Shown: in pieces, positions 44,647 to 53,710 of the stretch
Numbering within the stretch: the stretch's first letter is position 1
How the letters are laid out: every line of letters starts with the position of its first letter
Source of the DNA: CBDCWQ01 sp965223435
GTDB lineage: Bacteria > Myxococcota > Kuafuiibacteriia > Kuafuiibacteriales > Kuafuiibacteriaceae
DNA length: 64,000 bases
Direction of reading: 5' to 3'
Assembly: GCA_965223435.1 (NCBI GenBank)
Contig: CBDCWQ010000007.1
Span: 124,001-188,000, forward strand
Position numbers and translations under genes: made by a program
The notes under the pieces: model-generated
The model's input: the letters and a program-made list of their open reading frames with translations, nothing else
The model's database searches: none
Told to the model about the DNA's origin: nothing

Positions 44647-46170
44647 TTAGCGCGCAACCTTCTTTGCACCCCGTTTTTTTTGACCGCCGGTTTTCTTTTT
44701 CGCACCAGTTTTTCTTAAAGCAGTGGTTTTCTTTTTCGTCGCCTTCTTTTTGGCTCCGCGTTTCTTCACCGTGACGGGTTTCTTTTTGGCTCCGCGTTTC
44801 TTCACCGTGACGGGTTTCTTTTTAGCGCCGCGTTTCTTGATGGCGGTTGTTTTGGTCGCCTTGGTGCTTCCTCTTTTCCGAGCGGCGCCCTTGGTCCCCG
44901 CAGACGAACCCTTGGACCCTGAGGCCTTGGCGCGTTTGCCCAGCTCGAAAACCCGATGAAGGGCGCGGACGGCCAACTCTGAGTATTTCTCCTCGATAAC
45001 CGCACTGATCTTGATCTCGGAGGTTGAGATCATTTGGATGTTGATACCTTCGGCTGCAAGACAGCGAAACATCTCTGTGGCCACACCGGCATGGGATCTC
45101 ATGCCCACGCCGACGATCGAAACCTTCGCAATTTTCGCGTCGAACTCTACTTGCGAGACATCGAGCTCGGTGGCGACAGACCGAGTGAGGGACACCGCTT
45201 CGTTGACGTCCCGCCGCGGACAAGTGAACGTGAGATCGGTCGTTCCATCCACCGAGGTGTTTTGAATAATCATGTCGACCACGATGTTGGCCTTGGAAAG
45301 TGCCGTAAAGATTCTTGCGGCGATTCCAGGTACATCGGGTACTTGTCTCAAGGCGATCTTTGCTTCATTTCGATCGCACGACACACCAGCAACAACGAAC
45401 GCCTCCATTGAGGGCTCCTCCCGAACCACCATCGTTCCCGGTCCACGGGTAAAAGTGGACCGCACCCGAAGGGGTACGCCATACTTCATGCCGAGCTCAA
45501 CACTTCTTTGTTGCAAAACCTTTGCGCCGGTGGAGGCCAACTCGAGCATTTCTTCATACGAAATTCGTTCCAAACGCCGCGCTTCACTACAAATATTCGG
45601 ATCTGCAGTGTAGACACCGTCGACATCCGTATAGATGTCGCAATAGGCGGCACCAAGAGCCGCCGCGATCGCGACCGCGGTGGTGTCCGATCCTCCCCGA
45701 CCCAGGGTGGTCACGTGCCCCTCGGGATCGATACCCTGAAAACCAGCCGCCACCAGCACGACGTCGTCCTTGAGCGCGCCGAGAAAGCGCTCTCGATCGA
45801 GATTCAAGATCCGGGCCTTGGTGTGAGCACGGTCGGTCTTCATGCCCATCTGAAAACCGAGAATGGACCGCGCGGGGATCGCACGATCGTTGAGAATCAT
45901 CGAAAGCAATGCCACCGAAACTTGCTCGCCCGTCGCCAAGAGGCAGTCCAGCTCGCGCGGCGTCGGTTGACTTGCTGCGGAATCGGCCAGGGACATGAGG
46001 CGATTCGTTTCTCCAGACATGGCACTGACGACCACGATAACGTTGTTGCCGGCCCGATACTCATGGGCCACAATTTCGGCAACGTGACCCATTTTCTCTA
46101 CGGTCCCAACGGAGGTTCCCCCAAATTTTTGAACAATGAACGGCTTTTTGGGCATGTTTCGAAGTCTCAT
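44647..46170 (-). CDS. Aspartate kinase with a lysine-rich histone H1-like C-terminal tail
   Basis: Phosphorylates aspartate at the head of the Lys, Thr, Met and diaminopimelate pathways. The catalytic domain shows VQKFGGTSVGTVEKMGHVAEIV, GRGGSDTTAVAIAAALGAAYCDIYTDVDGVYTADP, followed by two ACT regulatory domains (VSIVGVGMRSHAGVATEMFRCLA, INIQMISTSEIKISAVI). The normal enzyme ends near residue 412. A further 95 residues consist mainly of Lys, Arg, Ala and Thr with repeats of KKRGAKKKPVTV. Start: ATG at 46170 overlaps the upstream kinase stop (ATGA); ATG at 46155 gives the usual short MPKKPFIVQKFGG opening. The tail is in frame with no stop or shift, so it looks like a genuine extension. Confidence 0.93.
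   Translation of the reverse strand: MRLRNMPKKPFIVQKFGGTSVGTVEKMGHVAEIVAHEYRAGNNVIVVVSAMSGETNRLMSLADSAASQPTPRELDCLLATGEQVSVALLSMILNDRAIPARSILGFQMGMKTDRAHTKARILNLDRERFLGALKDDVVLVAAGFQGIDPEGHVTTLGRGGSDTTAVAIAAALGAAYCDIYTDVDGVYTADPNICSEARRLERISYEEMLELASTGAKVLQQRSVELGMKYGVPLRVRSTFTRGPGTMVVREEPSMEAFVVAGVSCDRNEAKIALRQVPDVPGIAARIFTALSKANIVVDMIIQNTSVDGTTDLTFTCPRRDVNEAVSLTRSVATELDVSQVEFDAKIAKVSIVGVGMRSHAGVATEMFRCLAAEGINIQMISTSEIKISAVIEEKYSELAVRALHRVFELGKRAKASGSKGSSAGTKGAARKRGSTKATKTTAIKKRGAKKKPVTVKKRGAKKKPVTVKKRGAKKKATKKKTTALRKTGAKKKTGGQKKRGAKKVAR
44752..44823. repeat. Two 36-bp tandem repeats coding the aspartate kinase tail
   Basis: Two identical copies of 36 bases (44752-44787 and 44788-44823), followed by a partial third with changes. 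Read on the minus strand each gives the 12-residue unit KKRGAKKKPVTV. Perfect identity at the DNA level points to recent expansion of the tail. Confidence 0.85.
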
Positions 46171-48719
46171 TTTCGCCGAACGCCGGTCAGCGCTTGGATG
46201 CGCAACAAGGCCGCTTCGCGGCGGGGCGCGGTCGGTGACAGCACAAGATATCGGCGAAATGCATCCAGGGCTGCCTCTTTGTTTCCAAGCTGCTCATACT
46301 TTGTACCCAGGTTCCAGTGGATACATGGTGCCTTAGGGTGCTCCCTCTCGAGCAGCCTCAGTGCGTGAATGGCGCGTTTCGGGGACTCCAGATGGGCTCG
46401 AAGGATCTTGCGGCAGGCCTGCTTAGGTGAAAGCGTCGGTTCCTTCCGCTTGGCTTGAAGCTGCGGCTTCACCTTGTCGCCAACAAGGGCGCTGGGTTCT
46501 TGAAAGCCCAGTTCGGCGAGCGCGACCCGCGCATGCTTAGCCGCCTGAGATCGGGGATGATCCGCGAGGACTTGGCGATAGCGATGAATGGCCGCAGCCT
46601 GGTCACCACGAAGGCGGATCACATCCCCAAGACCGAGAAGCGCTCTGGCACGCACGCGCTTTTTGCTCCCCGACGCCCGAAGGGCTCTCCCAAACAGCTG
46701 TTCGGCTTTCTTGAGGGCGCCCGAGGTCCGGGCCGCTTGAGCATCGGCCAAGAGTTCAGGCGCGGACCTCAGCCGCACCAATTGGGGTTCGTCGGTTCCT
46801 GGCACAGCCCGCACCCCGGTGCGGGCTTCAATCTTGGGGCCTTTGTGCATCCGGGCGGGCGCCGGGGGAGCAGTAGGGGCAGGCGTCTCAGTCTGCATCC
46901 TTCCAAGAAGGAGACCGAGGGCGACCGACCCTAGGACCGCGGCCGTCGCGATGACTGTTCGTCTTCGCCCTTTAGCACCTTCGAACCATCCCCCCCACCG
47001 GTCAAACGGGTTTATGGAGTCCCCGCCTCGGCCGCCCAATCTTGGGAGCGCATCAAAGGTGTGCCGGGCGACGGCCGCGCTTCCAGTTGGCGTCACCACG
47101 TTGGAGGTGAGGCGCATCGTGGGAAGGGCGGGCCCCCCATGACTGCTTCGGGCGCGGGTCAGGGAGCGTGAAAGGCGAAGCGTGGGTTCGGTGCGCGCAT
47201 TCTGAGCCCGGGTGCTTTTGGTTCGTGCACTTGGACTTTTGGGTCGACCGATGGGGGCTTTAGACGCCGAGGCGCCACGCAAGCTCGACGTTTCGGTGGG
47301 CTGAGGTTCATCTCCTTCTGCGGGCGTTTGGGCTTTGGTGTCCACGTCCGTCGTGTGGGGTTCAATGCCTGCGCCAGGCGGCATCTCGCCGCGCTCCTCG
47401 ATTTCGCTTCCAAGGCCAAAGTAATCGTCTTCGACCACCGTCTCGTCGTCGTGGGCCTCGGCAACAAGTTCAGGCACGTGCCCCGGCTGGGTCGCCGCAC
47501 CTTGAAGCCCCACATGCGTGTGGTCCGACACACGCGCGGAGCGTTGGGTCACAACCGCGGCCAAAGTCGCCTTGGCCGTAGGCTGGTCGTGCCCCTCTTC
47601 GTTGGCGGGTAACGCGGGGTCCGTGATTTGCCTGCCCAGATCAGCCTCGTCGTGGAGTTCGGGACCACTGGCCAACGGCCCGGTGTCTTCGTCCTCGATG
47701 GGGACAACCTCAATGGCGCCCGGGATCGTGATGGGCGCCCCCGCGCCCAGCGCCTGCTCCGCCCTGGAATCCTCGGCGGACCGTAAGAAGCGCTCCACAC
47801 GACGAAGCTCCTCAGCGGCAAGCCCTGCAGATGCGTAACGATCTTCAGGGCGCTTCGCCAGGAGACGATCCAAGACCTCGGAAAGAGCCCGGCCACTCGG
47901 GGTCGCGGCCGCCAACCGGGGGTGCGAATCTTGAAGAATGCGTTCAATGACCTCGTAGGGATTGTCACCGGCGAACGGCGCTTTGCCCGACAGCATGATG
48001 AATAGGAGCACACCAAGGGAGAACAGGTCGGAGCGCCCATCAACTGGGGTTTCCTTTTCACGCAACCGCTCTGGGGCAAGGTAGTTGGGCGTCCCAAGAA
48101 TCTGATCGTGCTGAGTGAGAGCCGCCTTGAGGCCCTTGGCTATTCCGAAATCAAGCAATACAGCCCGCTCCGCCGCGGTGCTCAAAAAGATATTCGAGGG
48201 CTTGATATCGCGATGAATGATTTGAATGTCATGGGCCGCTTGCAGTGCTTCTGCGATATCCGCTGCGATGGCCACCGCCTTGGTATCCGGAACTGTCGAC
48301 CGCTCCGCAAGCAACGCCGCCAAAGAAACACCCTCGAGGTATTCCATGACGTAAAATTGAAGTTCGGCGCCGTAGGAGACCGTTTGTCCAGCGTCAAAGA
48401 CCCGTACGATCGAGGGATGCGACAGCCCAGCGACCATTTTTGTTTCACGACGGAAACGTTCCTTGGTTTCCTCACGCTCCGGTTCGTCCACCCGCGCCAG
48501 TTCGAGGGTCTTGATCGCGACCCTTCGATCGATGACCGGATCCCATCCTTCGTAGACGACGCCCATCCCACCACGCCCAAGCTCATGAAGGACCAGATAT
48601 CGGCCGACGAGCAACCGCTCGTGCCCCTCTGCCCAAGCTTCCCATCGACGCATCACCTCGACGGGGACTTCTGTTGCTGGCGGCAGCGCCTCCAGGGCTC
48701 TTTGGATCCTCGGATTCAC
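46167..48719 (-). CDS. Ser/Thr protein kinase with C-terminal TPR-like region
   Basis: 850 aa. Kinase domain residues 40-310: LGRGGMGVVYEGWD (P-loop), VAIKTLEL, IIHRDIKPSNIFL (catalytic loop), LLDFGIAKGL and YLAPERL. A long low-complexity, Glu- and Pro-rich region follows, then a membrane helix (VIATAAVLGSVALGLLLG, near residue 595) and a periplasmic part with TPR-like repeats (AEQLFGRALRASG, AAIHRYRQVLADHPRSQAAKHA, ALDAFRRYLVLSPTAPRREAA). A cytoplasmic kinase with an extracytoplasmic sensor or scaffold is implied. GTG start at 48719. Its stop overlaps the aspartate kinase start, an odd pairing that suggests co-expression. Confidence 0.9.
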   Translation of the reverse strand: MNPRIQRALEALPPATEVPVEVMRRWEAWAEGHERLLVGRYLVLHELGRGGMGVVYEGWDPVIDRRVAIKTLELARVDEPEREETKERFRRETKMVAGLSHPSIVRVFDAGQTVSYGAELQFYVMEYLEGVSLAALLAERSTVPDTKAVAIAADIAEALQAAHDIQIIHRDIKPSNIFLSTAAERAVLLDFGIAKGLKAALTQHDQILGTPNYLAPERLREKETPVDGRSDLFSLGVLLFIMLSGKAPFAGDNPYEVIERILQDSHPRLAAATPSGRALSEVLDRLLAKRPEDRYASAGLAAEELRRVERFLRSAEDSRAEQALGAGAPITIPGAIEVVPIEDEDTGPLASGPELHDEADLGRQITDPALPANEEGHDQPTAKATLAAVVTQRSARVSDHTHVGLQGAATQPGHVPELVAEAHDDETVVEDDYFGLGSEIEERGEMPPGAGIEPHTTDVDTKAQTPAEGDEPQPTETSSLRGASASKAPIGRPKSPSARTKSTRAQNARTEPTLRLSRSLTRARSSHGGPALPTMRLTSNVVTPTGSAAVARHTFDALPRLGGRGGDSINPFDRWGGWFEGAKGRRRTVIATAAVLGSVALGLLLGRMQTETPAPTAPPAPARMHKGPKIEARTGVRAVPGTDEPQLVRLRSAPELLADAQAARTSGALKKAEQLFGRALRASGSKKRVRARALLGLGDVIRLRGDQAAAIHRYRQVLADHPRSQAAKHARVALAELGFQEPSALVGDKVKPQLQAKRKEPTLSPKQACRKILRAHLESPKRAIHALRLLEREHPKAPCIHWNLGTKYEQLGNKEAALDAFRRYLVLSPTAPRREAALLRIQALTGVRRK

Positions 48720-48905
48720 GGATTTCTCGCTGGTCTCGTCTGCGGGTCGTAGGCCTTCGCCCCTACACCTACACTATAAGGGTCTCCCTCGTTTCGGGTC
48801 AATCCATGGTTTGCTGCATTGTTCTCGATCGGTGTGGCTTTGACGACGGGCCAGCCCGGCCTTGTGTCCCCCGTCACGCGCTGGTAAGCAACCGGAGTTC
48901 TTGGC

Positions 48906-51497
48906 GTGGCAGCCAGAGGTGAAACCTCGCATGTACCGCGGGTCTCCAAGGCCCGCCGTTTGGCTGTGCTTCCCCTCGAAGAACACCTCGGGCGCACCCA
49001 TCTCTTAAACGCGCGCACCGGCTGCATTTTGGTGTGTTTGCTCACACCCGCGGGCGTCCTGCTCGACTACCTATGTCATCCGCAATTTTTAGGTTTTTTT
49101 TTGGTCATCCGTCTTGCGATCGCAGGACTCGCAGTCGTCGTGTGGTGGGCGTCTCATGGGCCTCGGGCTGAAGCCTATCCCGTACTGCTTGGCGCCCTTT
49201 TGGCGATCGCGGCCGTCGGCGGCATCGAGATCATGATCACAAAACTTGGCCCCTACTCGTCGGGATACATTGCCGGCCTGAATTTGGTGATTCTAGGCGT
49301 AGGTGTGGTGTACACCTGGTCATGGAAGCAGTGCGCCGTCTTCTGTCTAGGGACGGTCGTTCTGTGGCTCACCTGCGGTGTTTTGTTTGTTGAGCGTGTT
49401 TCTTTTGCTGTCTTTTTCAGCCACTTGTCCTTTTTAGGCCTGATATCGGTTGTTGCAACGTATTCAGCCGCCGCGCGGCAAAAACTGACCAAGGCAGAAC
49501 TGACCGCGCGCTTCAACCTCGCGTCAACCTCCCAGGAACTGGAATCAACCCTCGATAAGCTTCGAGGTGTCGAACCGTTGAAGAACGAGTTCTTTCAGAA
49601 TATTTCGCACGAACTCAGGACCCCGCTGACGTTGGTCTTGGCGCCACTTGAGGAGCTCATTGGCCGAACCGAAGACGACACGATCTCCAAGATGCTGAAG
49701 GTTGTGCGCGAGAACGCCAAACGCCTGCTGCGATTGATCGATGATCTGCTCGATCTGAGTAAGCTCGAGACCGGCGGGTTACGACTCGCAGTGGCTCAGG
49801 TCGATCTACCTATTTTGCTCGACAAGTTGGTCGAGATCTTCGCGCCAACCGCAGCAACTCGTGGCGTCCGCTTATCCTTCGAGAACCAGGGAACACCCAC
49901 AAACGCCTATGGTGATCCCCACCGACTGGAAATGGTCTTTACCAATCTGTTAGCCAATGCCCTCAAGTTCACGCCCAAAGACGGTCACATCAAGATCACC
50001 CTCGAAAGCAACGGGTCAGGTATCATCATTTCCGTGGCCGACAGCGGTCCGGGCATCCCCGCCGAGGAGTTGAGCCATATCTTTGACCGCTTCTATCAAA
50101 TCAGGGGGGCATCCTCTGAGCGTCTCGGCGGTGTGGGCATTGGTTTGTCTTTAGCCTACGAGTTGGTCCAGCTTCATGGAGGAAAACTGACCGTTGAAAG
50201 CGCGTTGGGGCAGGGCTCGGTTTTTCGCGTTGTCTTGCCTACCGGAAACACCCATTTCCCGGACGCCATCGTAGAACGTCGTATCGTCCAAAGAGACCAT
50301 CACAAAAAGCGCCGTGCGGAAGACCGCTTCCAAAGCGAAATCCCCTCAACCGACACAAGCGATTTGGCACAAGCGGCCCTTGATCTTCGTAAGCTTGTTC
50401 TCGAGCATGGTCGAACCCCGACGATTTTAATCGCTGAAGACAACGTACCGCTCCGTGAGTTCATGGAACAAATTTTTGAGGACGCCTTTGACGTGAAAGG
50501 CGTATCCAAGGGCAGCGAGGCCTTCCACTTCGCTCTCGAGACTGCGCCCGACATCATTGTTTCGGACGTCATGATGCCGGAAATGACGGGCACAGAACTT
50601 TGTCGCAAGATTAAGCAACACCCCACTTTGGCAAAAACACCATTTGTACTCCTGACTGCGCTCACCGGAACGGAAGCTTACATGCAAGCAGCGAGTGCAG
50701 GAGCAGATGAGTTTTTGACCAAGCCTTTTCACCCTCGCTTTTTGATCTCTCGAGTCACCCATCACTTAAGAGTACAAGCGATGACTGCACAACTTGTAGC
50801 CCAATCCAAAATAGCCACAGCGTCCGTTCTGGCAGCCGGTCTTGCGCACGAGGTAAAAAACCCTCTCAATGCGATCATCAACTCCGCGCGGGCGATCACG
50901 GGCTCGGAACCGCTGCCCCAAGAAGCAATCGACAAGCTCAAACGACTCATCCTAGAGGGCGCAGAGCGTATACTCGATATCGTTTCAGCGCTCGACAACT
51001 TCGTTCGGCCTGCCGATGGCTCCTCGACCAACGTGTGTGAAATCGCTGAGGGCATCGAGTCGGTCAGGCGTTTGCACGAACCTCGCCTTCGCGAAGTCGA
51101 GCTCCAAATCACCGTCGACGGCTCACCAAAAATCATGGCGTCGTCAACAAAGTTACATCAAGTCATCAGCAATCTCGTCGACAACGCAATCTCGGTAGGT
51201 GCAAGCAAAATCTGGATCAATGCAACCACCCGAGATGCCAAAGTACATGTAGTGGTTGCGGACAATGGCCCGGGCGTACCACCACAGCTCAGGGATAAGA
51301 TCTTTGACCCCATGTTTACGACCCGCCCAGTGGGTGATGGTCAGGGTTTTGGGCTTTCCATTTGTAGCCTCATCGTGAGGGAGTTCGGAGGAACAATTGC
51401 TGTCTCTGAACGACAAGGTGGGGGTGCCGCATTCTCGTTGGCATTTCCGGTCGCCCACGCCCAGGACGACTGTCCAAGTCTCCCACCAAAAGAATAG
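48906..51497 (+). CDS. Hybrid sensor histidine kinase with two kinase modules around a receiver domain
   Basis: 863 aa. About six membrane segments span residues 40-195 (no large periplasmic loop, so the membrane part itself may sense). Then kinase module 1: HisKA with NISHELRTPLTLVL (His near 235) and HATPase (MVFTNLLANALKFTPK, VADSGPGIP, GVGIGLSLAYELV). A receiver domain follows (TILIAEDNVPLREFM, IIVSDVMMPEMTG with Asp near 555, FVLLTALTG, FLTKPFHP). Kinase module 2 then has GLAHEVKNPLNAIIN (His near 649), LVDNAIS, VADNGPGVP and GQGFGLSICSLIV. Phosphate could flow His-Asp-His within one chain. GTG start at 48906, antiparallel to the STPK gene upstream. Confidence 0.92.
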   Translation: MAARGETSHVPRVSKARRLAVLPLEEHLGRTHLLNARTGCILVCLLTPAGVLLDYLCHPQFLGFFLVIRLAIAGLAVVVWWASHGPRAEAYPVLLGALLAIAAVGGIEIMITKLGPYSSGYIAGLNLVILGVGVVYTWSWKQCAVFCLGTVVLWLTCGVLFVERVSFAVFFSHLSFLGLISVVATYSAAARQKLTKAELTARFNLASTSQELESTLDKLRGVEPLKNEFFQNISHELRTPLTLVLAPLEELIGRTEDDTISKMLKVVRENAKRLLRLIDDLLDLSKLETGGLRLAVAQVDLPILLDKLVEIFAPTAATRGVRLSFENQGTPTNAYGDPHRLEMVFTNLLANALKFTPKDGHIKITLESNGSGIIISVADSGPGIPAEELSHIFDRFYQIRGASSERLGGVGIGLSLAYELVQLHGGKLTVESALGQGSVFRVVLPTGNTHFPDAIVERRIVQRDHHKKRRAEDRFQSEIPSTDTSDLAQAALDLRKLVLEHGRTPTILIAEDNVPLREFMEQIFEDAFDVKGVSKGSEAFHFALETAPDIIVSDVMMPEMTGTELCRKIKQHPTLAKTPFVLLTALTGTEAYMQAASAGADEFLTKPFHPRFLISRVTHHLRVQAMTAQLVAQSKIATASVLAAGLAHEVKNPLNAIINSARAITGSEPLPQEAIDKLKRLILEGAERILDIVSALDNFVRPADGSSTNVCEIAEGIESVRRLHEPRLREVELQITVDGSPKIMASSTKLHQVISNLVDNAISVGASKIWINATTRDAKVHVVVADNGPGVPPQLRDKIFDPMFTTRPVGDGQGFGLSICSLIVREFGGTIAVSERQGGGAAFSLAFPVAHAQDDCPSLPPKE

Positions 51498-51639
51498 GTC
51501 CATTTTCATTGGGGATCTTGGGGCAATCTTTTTTGAAAACCACACGTTGGAAGCCCCTTTTCAGGCTGTTGAGACGCGCGACCGCAAGGTGCGGAAATGT
51601 CGGTTCGCGACTTTTTGCCAACCTGTTAGAATTGATTCA

Positions 51640-51999
51640 ATGAAGCGGTTCTCTACAAACGGCCTCATCGTGGAGGTGGGGGTTCGGAACCAAACACGGT
51701 ACGTGGATGTGCGAGGACGCAGCACGGACCGCCAGTTTCCCAACCATCTGCTAGACGTATTCCAAGAAGCCCTCGGTTTGTCCGAGAATGTGCTTGCAGT
51801 TGAATTTCACTTCGAACACCTCATTCAAGCGAACTCGCAGACCATTGGCTACATCATTTCAGTGGTTGGACGCACGTTCGAACTCACAAGACAAACGAAA
51901 TTCTTTTATAACCCCGAACGTCGTTTTCAGAGGCACTTATTTTCATCGCTGGAGCCGATGTTGCTCACCCATCCGCATGTATCCTTTGAGGTCGCATAG
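51640..51999 (+). CDS. Small protein, possibly STAS/SiaC-like signalling effector
   Basis: 119 aa. A beta-rich start (GLIVEVGVRNQTRYVDVRGRS) leads to helices (PNHLLDVFQEAL, ANSQTIGYIISVVGRTFE). The order, with a xxGRSxxxxFPxxLL motif and an NSxTIxxII segment, resembles STAS-like anti-sigma-antagonist or SiaC-type proteins, though no phosphorylatable Ser/Thr site was confirmed. The frame is open further upstream but overlaps the hybrid kinase gene in another phase; ATG at 51640 is the natural start. It sits between a histidine kinase and a Ser/Thr kinase and ends 15 bases before a strong terminator. Confidence 0.6.
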   Translation: MKRFSTNGLIVEVGVRNQTRYVDVRGRSTDRQFPNHLLDVFQEALGLSENVLAVEFHFEHLIQANSQTIGYIISVVGRTFELTRQTKFFYNPERRFQRHLFSSLEPMLLTHPHVSFEVA

Positions 52000-52014
52000 G
52001 TAGGCTCCCGGCCC

Positions 52015-52034
52015 ACGGGGCTGTGCCCCGTTTT
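52015..52034 (+). terminator. Rho-independent terminator
   Basis: A perfect 7-bp stem, ACGGGGC (52015-52021) with GCCCCGT (52025-52031), closes a TGT loop and runs into a T-tract (TTTT from 52031). It lies 15 bases past the stop of the STAS-like gene, so the hybrid kinase and that gene probably form one transcript ended here. Confidence 0.8.
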
Positions 52035-52316
52035 CGCAAAGGGAAACATGAAAATCATTTAAGTGTGTTCAGTTTGGCCAATTTTGATTGACCAGGTTCG
52101 ATGTATTCCTTCATGACAGATGTCAGATGCGTGTCGGCTTCAGCATTTTGATAAAATCCGGGGTTGATTCCATGAAACAGTTTCGTCGAGCCACCCAAAG
52201 CCAAGGCGCTTCAAGCGCGCACCCAGCCGTACTCGAACAGGCACCACATGGTTCCATGCTACGTGGCGTGTGGATTCGAACCCGTGTATTTCTTTTTGAT
52301 GCCCAATGGGAGACTC
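52035..52316. other. Intergenic region before the Ser/Thr kinase gene
   Basis: 282 bases, noticeably more AT-rich than the surroundings at its left half (AAAATCATTTAAGTGTG, TTTTGATTGACC). It likely contains the promoter of the kinase gene, but no consensus box pair was found. The open frame of the kinase gene extends back to 52248 but the extra residues are not kinase-like. Confidence 0.4.
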
Positions 52317-53360
52317 ATGGCCTGTAGACTCAAACGCGGCAAAAAGCTCGGTCCGTTTGTCTTGGGTCGGCAGGTCGGCGTAGGCGGAACCGCCGAGGTA
52401 TGGAGTGCATTCCGAGACGGCTCGCAAGGCAAAGATACCGTCGCGCTCAAGTTTTTATTGCACGAACCAGAGAACGATTATTCACTGTATACGTGCTTTA
52501 TCGATGAATTGCGCGTCGCCAAGCAACTCGATCACGAAAACATCGTTCGCGTGCACGAGTTGTACCACCTCGGTGGATATTTCGTACAGTCGATGGAGTT
52601 TGTCGACGGCGCAAGCCTAGCGGATATTCTTTCGACAGTGGTGAAGCAGGGCTGCCAGATCCCCCTCGATTGGGGGCTCCTTGTCGCGAGCGATATTGCA
52701 CGGGGACTTTCCTATGCGCACGCCTTAAAAGGAAACGACGGAGAAGACCTTTGTGTGGTGCACCGAGACGTCTCACCGCACAACGTCATGGTGAGTCGAA
52801 GTGGCATCGCCAAACTTGGAGACTTCGGAATTGCCGTCTTCGAGGATCGACTCGATTCCACCTTGACTGGTCGCGTCAAGGGAAAATTCGGGTACATGGC
52901 TCCAGAGCAGATCCTCGGAGAGACGGCTGGGCTCGGGGTGGATATATTCTGCGCGGGCATCGTTTTGTGGGAGCTATTGGCGACGAAGAAACTGTTCGCC
53001 ATGCCTGATTGCGAAAACCTACTCGAAGTGATCAATACCGGCAAGACGCCCGACGTTCGAACGTTTAACGCAGCCGTCCCGGAGGATATCGCAGACATGA
53101 TCGCCAGAATGTTGTCCGCATCCCCAGGCGACCGACCTCGATCCATGAGGTTGGTGGTGCAACTTTTGGATCGCGCGGTGCGAAGGCAGTTCTCGGACCT
53201 TCTGCGGGCACGTCAAGACTTTGCCGCGTGGCTCGCCCACTCAGGGCTCAAAAAGACTGAGCATACGCGCTCGAATTCTTTGGACAAGACGGTCAGGCAA
53301 GATTTCGGTAGCGAGCACACCACCAAGGTTGCGGCTCAAATTTCAAACAAGGATCGCTAA
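52317..53360 (+). CDS. Soluble Ser/Thr protein kinase
   Basis: 347 aa. Catalytic motifs: LGRQVGVGGTAEVWSAF (P-loop), VALKFLL (Lys), CVVHRDVSPHNVMV (catalytic loop in the HRDVSPxN form frequent in myxobacterial kinases), LGDFGIAVFE and KFGYMAPEQ. There is no membrane helix; a hydrophilic tail of about 60 residues follows the domain. ATG at 52317 is preceded by GGGAG at five bases. It is the third signalling gene in this stretch and is separated from the STAS-like gene by a terminator, so it has its own promoter. All residues needed for catalysis appear present. Confidence 0.9.
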   Translation: MACRLKRGKKLGPFVLGRQVGVGGTAEVWSAFRDGSQGKDTVALKFLLHEPENDYSLYTCFIDELRVAKQLDHENIVRVHELYHLGGYFVQSMEFVDGASLADILSTVVKQGCQIPLDWGLLVASDIARGLSYAHALKGNDGEDLCVVHRDVSPHNVMVSRSGIAKLGDFGIAVFEDRLDSTLTGRVKGKFGYMAPEQILGETAGLGVDIFCAGIVLWELLATKKLFAMPDCENLLEVINTGKTPDVRTFNAAVPEDIADMIARMLSASPGDRPRSMRLVVQLLDRAVRRQFSDLLRARQDFAAWLAHSGLKKTEHTRSNSLDKTVRQDFGSEHTTKVAAQISNKDR

Positions 53361-53396
53361 GGCAAGATATTTTCTGGCGTATGAACAATGGCACTC

Positions 53397-53431
53397 GTAC
53401 CGTCCCAGCGTGAAATGGCTCTGTTCTGGCT
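53397..53431. repeat. 35-bp dispersed repeat, copy 2
   Basis: Second copy of the element at 28380-28414, same orientation, 34 of 35 bases identical. It lies 37 bases after the kinase gene and nine bases before the stop codon of the low-confidence minus-strand frame at 53441. The flanks are unrelated to those of copy 1. Confidence 0.85.
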
Positions 53432-53440
53432 AGGCCGGTA

Positions 53441-53710
53441 CTAGTCTTCGGCGATCGGGGGCTCTTCGACAGGCCGATGACCCAGCAGGAGGTCCTGGTA
53501 GGCGATGGCCATCTTCCAGCGAGAGGCTGCGCTTTGGTTCGAACTGTCCTGACGGCGACGCTTTCGCACCTGTTGCGCGGTCTGCTGCGCAATCTGCGAA
53601 GCCCGGGAAAAATAGCGAACGCTAAGCCGGCGCGGCATAGCCCATCCGAGCATGAATAGAGAACGGTGTCCCCCTTTTCGATTCCGAAAATCGTTCAAAA
53701 GGTACCCCAA
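53441..53710 (-). CDS. Possible hypothetical protein or gene remnant
   Basis: A basic 89-aa frame with TTG at 53710, no domain recognised (FSRASQIAQQTAQQVRKRRRQ, GHRPVEEPPIAED). The same frame stays open upstream to a stop near 53843 without any ATG, GTG or TTG, and reads plausible protein there (PPSYSLVRANAYIGTIFVAQ). It may therefore be the 3' part of a gene that lost its start, or chance. Internal ATGs at 53653 and 53638 are alternatives. Low confidence. Confidence 0.25.
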   Translation of the reverse strand: MGYLLNDFRNRKGGHRSLFMLGWAMPRRLSVRYFSRASQIAQQTAQQVRKRRRQDSSNQSAASRWKMAIAYQDLLLGHRPVEEPPIAED

